From Kluyveromyces lactis (lineage: Eukaryota; Ascomycota; Saccharomycetes; Saccharomycetales; Saccharomycetaceae): a DNA stretch of 64,000 nucleotides. Of the stretch, positions 29,536 to 39,998 are shown in pieces. The DNA lies in the NCBI RefSeq assembly GCF_000002515.2, contig NC_006041.1:930001-994000 (forward strand), given 5' to 3'. The translations under genes were made by a program, and so were the position numbers. Positions within the stretch are counted from its first letter, which is position 1. Each line of letters opens with the position of its first letter. The notes below the pieces were generated by a model. That model did not search any database. It worked only from the letters and a program-made list of their open reading frames with translations, and was not told where the DNA came from.

Positions 29536-30201
29536 ATGTTCAAGTTTACTACTAGAATTGGGCTTAAAACTGGGCCAAAATATGGATTTAATCCAATCAT
29601 AAGAAGAGCTTATGCGCAGAATTTGAAGGGTAAAGCTACTGTTAAAGAGCCAACTGGTTTGAAGAAATTAATAAAACAGTACGGATGGTCTGCTTTAGGT
29701 GTTTATTTGGGATTATCGTGTATTGATTTACCGATTTGCTTCCTTGCAGTACACTCTTTAGGGGAAGAGACAATCAAAGTTTACATCAATCGAGTCAAGC
29801 AATTAGCAAACTACGGTAAGGACGAACAAGAGTTGCGGAATGAGATTAGAGAAAAGCAGAACCGAGAGGAGTTGGACAGGCAAAGTGGTGCTCAAGACAA
29901 AAGCGTGTGGGAGAATTTCAAAGAAAGTACTCTTCTGACGGAGATTTTGATCGCTTATGGGATCCATAAATCCTTGATATTTATTAGGGTGCCAATTACC
30001 GCTGCTATAACTCCAAGCGTGGTGAAGGTTTTGCGTAGGTTTGGGTTCTCAGCTGATAAATTCAATAAGGGGTTTAAGACCATGGCCGATGGTGCAAAGA
30101 TTAGAAACAAGACCGGCAAACCCGATGATTTCATTAAGAATGGATCAGTCCCCAAATCGGAGTTTTCAAAAGGAAAGAAATGGTTCAACGGTATGATGTG
30201 A
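29536..30201 (+). CDS. NAT2: Mitochondrial DUF1279 (FAM210-type) protein, Nat2-like
   Basis: This 221-residue protein is the equivalent of YGR147C (288 residues). The N-terminus (MFKFTTRIGLKTGPKYGF...RRAYAQN) is a basic mitochondrial presequence. Residues 45-80 hold the DUF1279 start LIKQYGWSALGVYLGLSCIDLPICFL, a membrane segment, and a second hydrophobic segment lies near 135-160 (LTEILIAYGIHKSLIFIRVPITAA). The long charged insert between them is coiled coil. The S. cerevisiae gene was named as an N-terminal acetyltransferase, but no GNAT motif is visible here, so I doubt that function. It neighbours the RPL24 locus, as YGR147C neighbours YGR148C. Confidence 0.82.
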   Translation: MFKFTTRIGLKTGPKYGFNPIIRRAYAQNLKGKATVKEPTGLKKLIKQYGWSALGVYLGLSCIDLPICFLAVHSLGEETIKVYINRVKQLANYGKDEQELRNEIREKQNREELDRQSGAQDKSVWENFKESTLLTEILIAYGIHKSLIFIRVPITAAITPSVVKVLRRFGFSADKFNKGFKTMADGAKIRNKTGKPDDFIKNGSVPKSEFSKGKKWFNGMM

Positions 30202-30403
30202 AGGATATATATGTATCCGACCATCTTCTGGTCCCCATCTTTTCAATTATAACGCCTGCAAATTCGTTGCTTTCACATGTATTCTTTATATATGCATTGT
30301 ATATAGAAGTTAGTCATTTTACCCTTGTAAATAATATAGTATAAGTAGCGGTTTTAGAACGTGTCTAAAAGGAAAAGAATATGATAAAAACCAAATAAAT
30401 CAT

Positions 30404-31330
30404 CTATAGCTTGGCTTGATTACGGCCAACGGTGCACTTGATCAACCCGTTTGGATCAGGAGATGGGTAGAACAATTCATTGTTGTTATCCAAGCCCTTA
30501 AACCATTTCAAATCGAACAAGATGTAATGTTTGTTTGGCAACTCGTAACTGACGTGCTCAACTTCAGGTGCCACCTTCAAAATAGCGGTAGCCATATTGT
30601 ACATTGTTGCTTGCACGGATGGAGAGTTCTCTTTGGCGAAGATGTCCAATGTTATATCACGAGCAGATGCATAGTATTGGTTGAAAATGTCATCCTTCTT
30701 ACCAGCTTCCAAGGTTTCCAAAGAACCAAGTTTTGCTGAATTCCAGGTCAATGAGGCAAAGATATCTGTTGACAAGATTCTGTCAGTAGTTGGTTTCAAA
30801 GTGGTGTATTCACAAACATTGTATCCGTAGAACATTGATCCGGTAGATTTCAACACGGTTAGATCCTTAATAGATGTCACTAAAGTATAACTGCTGCTGC
30901 CGTTCTTCTTGTCATAGTCTAGGAAACAAATCTTCTTTTCTGGACCCTGGTGAATGAAGGAGTGATAACTCTCTTTGTTATCAACGTCATACTTTATCCA
31001 ACGATCTTGAATGATCTTGACGGTAATACCCGAAACATGAGCGTATTTGCCAGTGAAATGCAATGCTAAATTAGCAGCAAACTTTTCAATAGGCCAAGTA
31101 TCAAATTTTCTAGCATGAACTAAGATGGTGTTCTTGACAGTGTCAGTTGGAACAATAGGAGTGTTATCTGCCTCTGTGTAAGAAACTTCAAAGTCACCCT
31201 TCAATAACACTTGGACGTTACATTCCATAACTTCATGAACTTTTGGATCAGTCTTTGACTTCTTTACTTTTAAAAACTTGACATTGTCCTTACCGTAGGT
31301 GGAATCAGCTAAGTATGAGTAGGTTGACAT
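30404..31330 (-). CDS. Peroxisomal urate oxidase (uricase)
   Basis: This 308-residue enzyme oxidises urate to 5-hydroxyisourate, the entry of the allantoin route. The two tunnelling-fold repeats are complete. The catalytic set is visible: Lys14 in YGKDNVKF, Thr62 in PTDTVKNTI, and His268 in ELPNKHYILFDL. The protein ends AKL, a type 1 peroxisomal signal. S. cerevisiae has no uricase, whereas Kluyveromyces is known to use urate or purines. It lies between the NAT2-like gene and HOP2. GATA-type boxes upstream (31530-31535, 31616-31620) would fit nitrogen-catabolite control. No sign of damage. Confidence 0.96.
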   Translation of the reverse strand: MSTYSYLADSTYGKDNVKFLKVKKSKTDPKVHEVMECNVQVLLKGDFEVSYTEADNTPIVPTDTVKNTILVHARKFDTWPIEKFAANLALHFTGKYAHVSGITVKIIQDRWIKYDVDNKESYHSFIHQGPEKKICFLDYDKKNGSSSYTLVTSIKDLTVLKSTGSMFYGYNVCEYTTLKPTTDRILSTDIFASLTWNSAKLGSLETLEAGKKDDIFNQYYASARDITLDIFAKENSPSVQATMYNMATAILKVAPEVEHVSYELPNKHYILFDLKWFKGLDNNNELFYPSPDPNGLIKCTVGRNQAKL

Positions 31331-31784
31331 AATTTTCTTGTATTGGGTTATATCGATTTGGTTGACTTGGCTCGATGACTTATTGTGTCAATTGAAGTGA
31401 GTAATGCTTAGAGCTTAGATTTGAACCACTTGTTCTGGTATTCCAAATTGCCCCTCTTGAGCTCTTATATATAAAAACTTATTTGGTCTTATGCACAGAG
31501 CAGCGTCCTGAATAACACATTGATTTAATCTTATCTTTGAGGTTTCAATAATGGATTACGGACATGATCGCTATTAGGGGAGATACAGTACTTTTTTTTT
31601 GGATTTGTTCGATGCGATAACAATAGAAAAAGGTGTAGTACATGAAAAAATTCGGCGATGTCCGTTGCCCTTCACGCCAAAAAAGATACAACTAAGTGAT
31701 GAGATCAAAGGCCCGATATTTTATATTGAAAAAAATTATGGTCCAAGCCGTTTCATACTACTGTAACTTTAGCTTAAGTATTGT
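31331..31784. promoter_or_regulatory. Upstream region of urate oxidase
   Basis: 454 bases up to the end of HOP2. TATATATAAAA at 31468-31478 is a TATA candidate about 140 bases before the ATG. CTTATC (31530-31535, GATAAG on the minus strand) and GATAA (31616-31620) are GATA-factor candidates. No gene. Confidence 0.4.
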
Positions 31785-32695
31785 TCATGTGTAAGTAAGA
31801 TCACAACCAATCTCTTCCTGTGTGGTATGATATTTTTTTTTGTTAGTATCTATGTGGTTGTGGTTTGACGGTTAACTCCTAGCTTGCCTTGATTTAGTTT
31901 GACACATAAGCCAGCAGTTGTCAATACAGGGAACACAGAAAAGAATTGATGGTTACAATTTTCACGGTGTACTCCGTAGTTTCCTCTTCTATGGGCAGAA
32001 GTTAACTCGAGTGTATGATTTCCTAGTTTCAACATACTAAAAAGTTGTTTACATCTTTGGGCTGAATGCCATGTTTAACAAGCTGAACACATGATTTCCA
32101 AATTCTCTTTCTCAACTTGAGTTCCTTTTCTATTAGTAGGCGGCTATCTTGAAGACATTTAATTATATTATTCGAGGCGAAATCCGTGGGAGAGTCTGTC
32201 AAGTATTTTACGTTATTATCCAATTCTTCAATCTTCTTATGGGCTTGGTCAATAATTTCGACTAATTCAATGTTTGAGGGTTCTGCCATTAGTAATGCCG
32301 TCTTAGTTGACCAAGCCTGACGTTCAGCAAGTACTTTAGCGTATTCTTCATTTAATTCTTGAATACCTTCAAAACTGAAGTCTTTACTGTCACGATTCTC
32401 TTCTAACTGAATTTCGTTACGGACATAAATTGATATTTTACCGAATTGTTTACAATTGATCTTCTTTTCTTCAACTAAAACTTCCAAAGCTTTAACTGCA
32501 TTTGCCTTCGATACTGCATTGTGTAAATTTTGGATAATGTCGTTGATGGCAAAAGGCTTATAGTTTTCATTTAAATAATTTAGAATCAAAGTTTCAGCTT
32601 TAAAAACTTGTTAGTAAACGATAAAAATGTTACATCGCAGCATAGTGTAGCGTATATCACTTACCATCTTCACCTTTCACCTGTTTTGGAGGCAT
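31785..32695 (-). CDS. HOP2: Meiotic recombination protein Hop2, three exons
   Basis: The 207-residue product is assembled from exon 1 (32665-32695), exon 2 (32038-32597) and exon 3 (31785-31817). Intron 1 has GTAAGT, TACTAAC and AAG; intron 2 has GTATGT (32037-32032), TACTAAC (31848-31842) and CACACAG. Splicing keeps frame and gives NNFLEEIGCDLTYT at the end, in line with S. cerevisiae NEFLEEIGFEE. Hop2 with Mnd1 helps Dmc1/Rad51 strand invasion and homologous pairing in meiosis. Residues 10-75 are a winged helix (FAINDIIQNLHNAVSKANAVKAL); the rest is coiled coil. Without splicing the frame would stop shortly after exon 2. S. cerevisiae HOP2 also has two introns. Confidence 0.93.
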
Positions 32696-33042
32696 TTTGA
32701 CTGAACATACCCTGGTGCTAGGTAAATTTATTCCTGTTTATCAATTAAGTCTTTCCTAAATGTTGCTTGTGAAGTAAAAAAAGTTAGCCGCCAAGCACTT
32801 TTTTTTATATCAAGGTAGTAGTAATTGAGAAAGTGAGAAACTAGAAGACGGAATAAATGAACCGAAGAATAGCAAGCTAAAAGTGTAGCACAAGAACGAA
32901 TTTAAGTACAATTGTATTATTTAGATTCTATACCAGTAATGTGAATATAAGTTGATGCCTTGATCAAACACGAACGAAAAATAATGGCACGAAGGTATCT
33001 CTTTGAAGAACGAAAAAGGGAAGTGCAGCTGGTTATACCAGA
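32696..33042. other. Intergenic region HOP2 upstream
   Basis: 347 bases before the 3' end of the mannoprotein gene. A TTTTTTT/TATA-like tract lies near 32803-32810. TAGCCGCCAA at 32785-32794 holds GCCGCC, the complement of GGCGGC, the core of the Ume6 URS1 (TAGCCGCCGA) used by meiotic genes, with one mismatch. No gene. Confidence 0.4.
32785..32794. promoter_or_regulatory. URS1-like box upstream of HOP2
   Basis: TAGCCGCCAA differs from the Ume6 site TAGCCGCCGA by one base and lies about 90 bases before the HOP2 ATG. URS1 controls early meiotic genes in S. cerevisiae; use here is inferred. Confidence 0.5.
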
Positions 33043-35010
33043 TTAAACTAGAAGCGGTATCACGATAATACAAGCCAAGGTGAGAACGAGAGTAGAAGAA
33101 GATGGGACATACTTGGAAGAAGAGGCCTCATTTGCAAAAGCATTTTGAATCCAAGCGTTTGCGATTGTCGTTGTGATAGTTTTAGTTTCAACAATATCAG
33201 TGTACAAAGTATTAACTGGAAAATCTGTCACGGATGTTGTAGTAGCATATAGAGGCGATTGTTTCACGGAAACGGTTTCATAAGCATCATGAGATATCTC
33301 TTTGAATTCAGTTTGATATGGTACGTTAGAAGTGACCGTGTTACCAAGAATCACTTCAGTGGATTGGCTAGTGTGAACAATTGTTTCGACCCTTGAATCA
33401 TCCCAAGTATGAACAACTGTGTTCTCAGAATAGACAGTTTCTACGGGTTTAGCATCGAACCAAGAACGAACACCGCTGCTGCCGTACGGAATCAATTCTG
33501 TCGAGATAATATTTTCAGTTGAAACTGTCACCACTGATTCAATCTGTTGTATAACTGTAGTTACATCGACAAATTGAGTTTGTTCGGTTTCCGTAACAGT
33601 TTCATAACTGACAGGTAATCCAACAGTTTCCACTGTAACGAATGCGTTACAAGCTAGTTGTGTACATCCTATCGTGATTGTGGTGGTACCGCCAATAACA
33701 ATTGGCTCATACACCAAGGTTCCTGTAGGTTCCACCAAGGTATAGGTACTTGATGGATACAAGGTAGTAGGAGAAAATGTGACAATATCGGTCTCACTGG
33801 TAGTTGAAGTTTTTGAGACAATGGAGCAAGATTCATAGATGACGATTGTCTCAATATTAGAGCCATTAGGATAATAAACACTTGGTGCGATTGTTTGAGT
33901 TGAAAATGGTTGACTTAATATGGTGGTGAGGAACTCCTGTGTCAAAGTTGTTTTCTCAGTGATGGCAATTGAAGTTTTGATAGTCTCTGTTGGAGTCAAA
34001 GTCTTGGTCGAAGAACCTAAAATATCTAAGTAAGAATAATATCCAGTGGTTGGTAGATCGTATGTCGTCTCTTGAACTGCTGAGTTATGTGTCACATAGA
34101 CAGTATAGGTCAACTATGGGATTGGAGGAGTCAAAGTATTTGTTAAAGTAGTAATGACATCTTCAATCCGAATAGTACCTGTAACAACATTAGTTTTTGA
34201 AGAAGTGATAGTCGACTCCTTATATTGAACTGACGTATGCAATTTTTGAGATGTAGTCGTCCAAGAATCAGTAGTGAAGAGCAACACTGATTCATATCTA
34301 GTATCAACAGCTACTCTGTTAACTGATGTTGATGAATGCTGTGCGACAACAGTATTGAACTCTGTAGATTCAACGAAATGGGTGGTAGTAGATGGACGTT
34401 GAACACTTTGAACTGTAGAAAACAACGTGTTGACTGCCTGAGTTTCAACCGAAGCAGGGATCTGTAAAGTTGTTGTGATATAAACGTGTCCATTGATAAC
34501 TGTATCAATTATAGACGAAGGTGTGTAGCTGGTAGCAGTAGGCTCCCTTCTTGTCGTAGTGATTGTTGAAGTGACGGTATGGCTGTCAAGTGGTGTAGTA
34601 GATGGAGTATCCCGGCCGGTAGTGGAGGTTGAAGTTGGTGTTGAAGTTGGCGATAATGTCGAAGTAGTAATTGGGGTAGAGGTTGGGGTCGTTGTGGTAG
34701 AAGGAGTAGTGGATGTAGAGGTAAATGTAGAAGTAGAGGTAGATGTTGAGGGAGATGTAGAGGAAGATGTAGAGGTAGATGTAGTGGAAGGAGGAGTGTA
34801 AGGACTGCCGGAGACAGAGAGAGTAACCACTTCATTATTTGAAGTTGTGACAATAACAACTGTACCTTGTAGCGAAGAAGCAGTGGTAATCAAGGACCCC
34901 GTGAAATCTGGATTGGTTCTGGATACATATGGCGGAATAACAATATCCTGCGCGACAGCCGCCGAAGCCAAACTGAAAGCACCCAAAACAAAAATGCCGC
35001 CGAACCTCAT
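33043..35010 (-). pseudogene. GPI-type cell-wall mannoprotein gene split by one in-frame TAG
   Basis: One open frame of about 655 codons runs from ATG at 35010 to a stop at 33043, interrupted only by TAG at 34116-34114, which is followed by TTG with no frame change. The upstream part (298 residues) has a signal peptide (MRFGGIFVLGAFSLASAAVA) and a long Ser/Thr/Pro region at about residues 70-165. The downstream part (from 34113) is Thr/Val-rich with a few cysteines (YESCSIVS, IGCTQLACNAF) and ends in a GPI-attachment tail: small residues NEASSS, then hydrophobic LVLTLACIIVIPLLV. Both halves are needed for a wall protein, so they are one gene. No splice signals surround the TAG. It may be a recent loss, a sequencing error, or a gene decoded by readthrough. 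The family is not recognised beyond its adhesin-like layout. Confidence 0.8.
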
Positions 35011-36804
35011 CTATAAAACTGACAATAGACTAAATGCTCGAGCCTGTACAGGGTATTAGCAAACCTGATACGATATGCAATCTTCAGCTGAGTATTATCC
35101 GTCTGTTATTGCGTTAGAAACAAGATATAGGTTGAAACCATTATCTGATTCTTTTGTTCATCCTTTTATAGTTTAGAAAAAGAAGTGAATTCCCAGAAAT
35201 TAATAACGAGTCGTGGATTGAACGAGATACTAAATACCTAATCTGTATCGATAGCCGCCATTTCATTTTAATATAAAAAGGACGGCGGTTATTTTTTTTT
35301 TCCCTCTCTGGTTATGGCTTTAACAACACTTTTTCCATTTTCATTCATTTGTCTGTTTTCCTAACAATATGGAAGGAAAATGACGAGGCATGTAAAATCT
35401 CCGATAATGAACATCGTTCAGTCGGTATCATGCGTGTCATTCTTAACCCTTTTACCATGAGTAAGAATGTGTATATACTAGCCATGGCGATCATTTGCTA
35501 GACGGTTAGATTCCCCTAGATCTTAGCGAGCTTTGGGTAGAAAAAATGGATTGGGGAAAAAAGTGCATCCTGTAGTTTCTCCGTGAAATCAATCCGGATA
35601 AACACTTTTCCCGCTTTTCTCACGTTTTATTTACTTTGACGGAAAAATTTTTAATCTCGGGAGAGTCTCTTCCGAAATTCCCCTCGAACATGAAATGACG
35701 CAGGAGAAAGTTTTCCCTAGATGGAGCAAAGCAAGTCAAGCTAAAGAGATTGCTGTGGTATTCGGGACTACTTTATTAAAGTGGGTAGAGGGGGGAAAGC
35801 TTCAAACAGAGCAAAGATGTATAACCTGTTAACACCCAGGTTAGCCAGGAACCTTCCACGTTTGCAACTTCTCTTTTACGTTTTTTAATGAGCGAAATAT
35901 TCAGGTTTTTCCGTGGTGCAGTAAATACCCCGTACAAATTGTTTTTTTTTTAGTTTTTGGCTTTTTTTTCCCGAGGATATATTTGTTTTCTGTCGTCCCT
36001 ACGGAGGAATCTGTACAAGGATATAGGCTAAAACTGGAAATGAAGAAGTACAGCATCTATTGAGGTCTCATTGTCTCAGTAGCACTCTGTGAACAGCCCA
36101 CATTATGTTTTTCTCCTGTTTCTTTCTCCGTCCCAGTAAAATGCTAGCATTATACTGGAAAAAAAAAAGCGTCCGGGGTTGACAAGTGATTCGTCTTAGC
36201 ATTGCCTAACAGATTCGGTTTTTTGTGGTTAAAAAAAAACTAATATATATGGTTTGAGGTATTCTTGTCACTTTCTGAGATTTTGTTAAACTTCACACGT
36301 CAACCATAGCGGTGTTCATCGATAGTCGTATTATTTGGACTTCCTTTGTGAAACGAAGCAATTTTGTGGCTTCAAGAATCAGTTATTTTATCCTGAAATC
36401 TACGTAATCCTCTCCAGTCTAATCTGCCTTTTTCTGAAGATTCTCGGAGGTAAAAAAGAAATTCAGCAAAACATTTCTGATATTGGGTTCATCGATATTG
36501 TAAATATTGTGTGAGACTATCTTAGTTTAAACGGGGAAGTCAGTACGACGTTTTCAAGCCAAGTTTGTAAGGTTGAAGATATTGCATTCCCAAAAACACA
36601 CAAAATAAAAAGACACGATACTGGATTCATCAAGTGATCTGCTGGAGTTTTACAAACCTATCATTTCAGCTTATACTTCCGTTTGTTTGACCATATCACG
36701 GGTCTTTCTGCTGTAATACTTCAAGGCAAGCTTCCATATTATTTTGGTTTTTGGTCTTGTTATTTGGTGACTGATACGAAAGGAATCTGGAACTTATAGC
36801 ACCA
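35011..36804. promoter_or_regulatory. Divergent region between the mannoprotein gene and MIG1 (1.8 kb)
   Basis: No gene seen. The region is rich in A and T tracts (for example 35290-35300, 35940-35951, 36161-36170, 36231-36239). CCGGGG at 36175-36180 follows an A10 run, the form of a Mig1 site, so autoregulation is possible. Over 1.7 kb upstream of MIG1 is unusual for this compact window. Confidence 0.4.
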
Positions 36805-38229
36805 ATGACAGAGGCGATTATAGAGAAAAAAAATCATAAGAAGTCTATCAATGATCATGACAAGGATGGACCAAGGCCTTACGTCTGTCCCATATGTCAA
36901 AGGGGATTCCATCGACTGGAACATCAGACTAGGCACATCAGAACACACACTGGGGAAAGACCGCATGCATGTGATTTCCCGGGATGTTCAAAACGCTTTA
37001 GTAGAAGCGATGAACTAACAAGACATAGAAGGATACATGACAGTGATAAACCAAAGGGGAAAAGAGGAAGGAAAAAGAAGAGTGAGACGATAGCTCGTGA
37101 AAAGGAATTAGAATTGCAGCGGCAAAAACAACGAAACGCAAACGACTCTGCGGCTGTTGATTCTGCTGGTGGAACGAGCGCTAATGTCATAGAACCAAAC
37201 CACAAACTTCTGAAATCCACTAATTCGATTAAACAAGATGGTTCAACATTTACTGAACCTCTGAAATCGTTGAGGTCGAAGCCAATGTTTGATCTCGGTA
37301 GCGATGAATCGGATGAATGCGGTATATATAGTGTCCCACCTATTAGATCTCAGAATAATAGTGGTAACATAGACCTTCTGCTGAATGCTGCAAAATTTGA
37401 GTCTGACAAAGCCTCATCCTCTTTCAAATTTATTGATAAACTACCGTTGACTTCATCTTCATCCTCTCCGTCACTTTCGTTTACATCTCATTCAATCAAC
37501 AACAGCAGTAGCGGACTATTGTTACCAAGACCAGCTTCACGTGCTAAGCTTTCTGCTTTATCATCATTACAAAGAATGACACCCTTGTCTCAAAATTCAG
37601 AGTCATATAATCATTCGCAACAGAATCTAGTACATCTTCACCATCCCGCACCCAACCGACCATTGACCGAGTTTGTTGATAACGAGTATATAAGTAACGG
37701 TCTGCCTAGAACCAGATCGTGGACAAATCTGTCGGAACAGCAATCACCATCGGGCTTCAGCTCCTCTGCACTTAACTCCAGATTCTCGTCATCCAATAGT
37801 CTCAACCAACTGATAGATCAACATTCAAGAAATTCAAGTACTGTAAGCATATCTACTCTACTGAAGCAAGAAACCGTAATCTCACAAGATGAGGATATGA
37901 GTACAGAAGATGCATATGGCCGGCCACTTAAGAAATCAAAAGCCATAATGCCCATCATGAGACCTAGTTCTACAATGCCACCAAGTTCCGGCTCAGCTAC
38001 AGAAGGAGAATTTTATGATGAACTTCATTCAAGGCTTAGATCGATGGATCAACTGCCGGTAAGGAACAGTAAGGACGAAAAAGATTACTATTTCCAAAGT
38101 CATTTTTCAAGTTTACTGTGCACTCCAACGCACAGTCCTCCACCGGAAGGATTGTTACCCAGTTTGAATCAGAATAAGCCAGTGCAGTTGCCATCACTTC
38201 GAAGCTTAGACCTTTTACCACCAAAATAA
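36805..38229 (+). CDS. MIG1: Glucose repressor Mig1 (C2H2 zinc fingers)
   Basis: This 474-residue repressor binds GC boxes in glucose-repressed promoters and recruits Tup1-Cyc8. Two adjacent zinc fingers are clear: C28, C31, H44, H48 and C56, C61, H74, H78, with the contact pattern of the Mig1/EGR type (RSDELTRH in finger 2). A basic stretch, GKRGRKKK, follows at about 84-91 and may be a nuclear signal. The rest is low complexity, rich in Ser/Asn, with Snf1-type sites possible ([10 protein letters not shown] around residue 300). The C-terminal [13 protein letters not shown] is a Leu/Pro repression motif. It resembles the K. lactis Mig1 I remember in sequence and length. In S. cerevisiae it lies near HOP2 (YGL033W/YGL035C). 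Confidence 0.96.
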   Translation: MTEAIIEKKNHKKSINDHDKDGPRPYVCPICQRGFHRLEHQTRHIRTHTGERPHACDFPGCSKRFSRSDELTRHRRIHDSDKPKGKRGRKKKSETIAREKELELQRQKQRNANDSAAVDSAGGTSANVIEPNHKLLKSTNSIKQDGSTFTEPLKSLRSKPMFDLGSDESDECGIYSVPPIRSQNNSGNIDLLLNAAKFESDKASSSFKFIDKLPLTSSSSSPSLSFTSHSINNSSSGLLLPRPASRAKLSALSSLQRMTPLSQNSESYNHSQQNLVHLHHPAPNRPLTEFVDNEYISNGLPRTRSWTNLSEQQSPSGFSSSALNSRFSSSNSLNQLIDQHSRNSSTVSISTLLKQETVISQDEDMSTEDAYGRPLKKSKAIMPIMRPSSTMPPSSGSATEGEFYDELHSRLRSMDQLPVRNSKDEKDYYFQSHFSSLLCTPTHSPPPEGLLPSLNQNKPVQLPSLRSLDLLPPK

Positions 38230-38673
38230 TGACTACTAATGAAAATGGACAGAAATGTAAGCGCACCGTCTCTTCATCGATCAATGTATTATATTAACTC
38301 AAGATATAAAACTTTCACGCATAATGAATATAGAATTTTACTAGCTCTTGTCCATCAATTATATATCATTTCATCTTAGCATTCTATTGACAATAACCAT
38401 CCAAAATAGACTTTGTAAAGTTTTCAGAGAACCTGAAGCTTGCGATCACCGAAGATATTCTGTGTTCAGGATACTGGTTGTCATGCTCGTCTGAGGAAAA
38501 ACATCTTTCCATGAAGATATCACGTGATATGTTTGATATTCAAAGTTTTTAAAGGCTTTAAACTGCAATAGTATCAATCAATTTAAAGGTTGCGTGATAG
38601 GAGCTGATGCAACCTTAGTAGCAGGTCGAACCAGTTGATTTTATGAACTGACCTAATCGCACGTGGTACACTT
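38230..38673. other. Intergenic region MIG1-PRP24
   Basis: 444 bases with ATCACGTGAT, a Cbf1-type palindrome, at 38519-38528, about 145 bases before PRP24. The gene order changes here from the S. cerevisiae chromosome VII set to the chromosome XIII set. No gene seen. Confidence 0.5.
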
Positions 38674-39972
38674 ATGAATGCAGAAAACAATAAGAGACGC
38701 CCAGAAGACGAAAATGTCTCTGTAGAGGAGGCTGCTACCTTGAAAAAAGTTAAGAATTTACATACGCATAACCGCGAATATACCACTGTTTTAGTTAAGA
38801 ACTTGCCTCCAAATTATAATCATCATAAGGTTAGAAGATATTTCAAAACTTGTGGTTCGATATTACAAATAGATGTTACAGATTCAACAGATGGGGATTC
38901 AAAATTGGCAAGGATTGAATTTAGTTCCTATGATCAAGCCCTAACAGCAGTGAGCAGGACTTTGAAAAAGATTGGCTTCCATCAGATAACTGTCGAACAG
39001 CTAACAGATTCTACGATTTGGGTCACCAATTTTCCACCTGGGTATGATGCCAGCAAGCTTCGAAATTTACTATCGCAGTACATTGATTCACCAATTTTGA
39101 GTATTAGATTGCCGTCCTTAGCGTTCAATTCAAGAAGAAGATTTGCATATGTTGATTTAGTTTCTCCAGAAGTGGCAAAGAAAGCTACAAATAGGCTCAA
39201 TGGGATAGAGATCAACAATTATAAATTAGTAGCGAAAATATCGAATGTCAACGAACGAACTGAAAGGACTGACAATGCCATATCGGATGGTAGAGAGATA
39301 ATAGTTAAGAACCTTCCAGATGATATTACCATCGATGATTTGATAAAGATGTTCAATGAGTTTGGTGATACAGAAAAAGCTAGAATAGTAACTGGTGATG
39401 AAACAAACCCTGGACGACATTCCAGATATGCGTTCATAACATTCAAAAACAAAGCGAGTGCAGATAATGCTTTGTCATTAAATGGAGCGGTAATGAACGG
39501 TAAGCCATTACACGTTTCAAAAGTTATGAGAAAGGCTTATCTAGAAAGACAAGAGGTGAAGCGTCTGCTTGCTTCCAGAAAAGAAAACCCAAAAGTTGTC
39601 GGAATATACCCATTGTCTGATCAGATTACCCCAGATCAAATTCTTGCTTTCATTACGGAGAAAGCTCAAATTAGACCTCCGGATATTACGAAGGTTTTGC
39701 TGGTCTCTGATCATGAAGGTGCTTTAATAATAGCGGACAAAGAAGCAATTACCGCAAAAGTTTCACTTGCAATCAATGGATACAAGTTCAAGAACCGAAT
39801 TTTGAAATGTGTTTCTGCTCATGAACTTTCCCTTCATTATCCCAATGAACACAAAACAACCTTGAATCAACCAAAGCACGCTGTTGTAAAGGAAATTAAA
39901 TCACAGCAAGCGTCACAAAATGACAAAAAGTTGAGCAATGATGACTTCAGAAAATTATTTCTATCTAAATAA
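38674..39972 (+). CDS. PRP24: U6 snRNP protein Prp24
   Basis: This 432-residue spliceosomal protein (S. cerevisiae Prp24: 444) anneals U6 to U4 snRNA and recycles U6. Four RRMs are visible: the first begins TTVLVKNLPPNYNHHKVRRYF (about residue 37), the second STIWVTNFPPGYDASKL (113), the third EIIVKNLPDDITIDDLIKMF (208), and a divergent fourth lies near 310-390. The extreme C-terminus LSNDDFRKLFLSK is the conserved box that contacts the Lsm2-8 ring. A second Met six residues or more downstream is not needed. It is the equivalent of YMR268C, next to NUP188 and PPA2 as expected for the interleaved YMR/YML track. Confidence 0.95.
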   Translation: MNAENNKRRPEDENVSVEEAATLKKVKNLHTHNREYTTVLVKNLPPNYNHHKVRRYFKTCGSILQIDVTDSTDGDSKLARIEFSSYDQALTAVSRTLKKIGFHQITVEQLTDSTIWVTNFPPGYDASKLRNLLSQYIDSPILSIRLPSLAFNSRRRFAYVDLVSPEVAKKATNRLNGIEINNYKLVAKISNVNERTERTDNAISDGREIIVKNLPDDITIDDLIKMFNEFGDTEKARIVTGDETNPGRHSRYAFITFKNKASADNALSLNGAVMNGKPLHVSKVMRKAYLERQEVKRLLASRKENPKVVGIYPLSDQITPDQILAFITEKAQIRPPDITKVLLVSDHEGALIIADKEAITAKVSLAINGYKFKNRILKCVSAHELSLHYPNEHKTTLNQPKHAVVKEIKSQQASQNDKKLSNDDFRKLFLSK

Positions 39973-39998
39973 TATTAATACTATATAAACCTACCTGT

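Noticed and set aside
31405-31450. tRNA B-box-like GGTTCAAATC on the minus strand upstream of urate oxidase
   Set aside because: No matching A box, acceptor pairing or T-run at the right distance.
34100-34130. Intron covering the TAG in the mannoprotein gene
   Set aside because: No GTATGT-type donor with a TACTAAC and acceptor around the stop on the minus strand.
34559-34801. 80-residue Val/Glu repeat frame on the plus strand
   Set aside because: It is the antisense of the Ser/Thr repeats in the mannoprotein gene.
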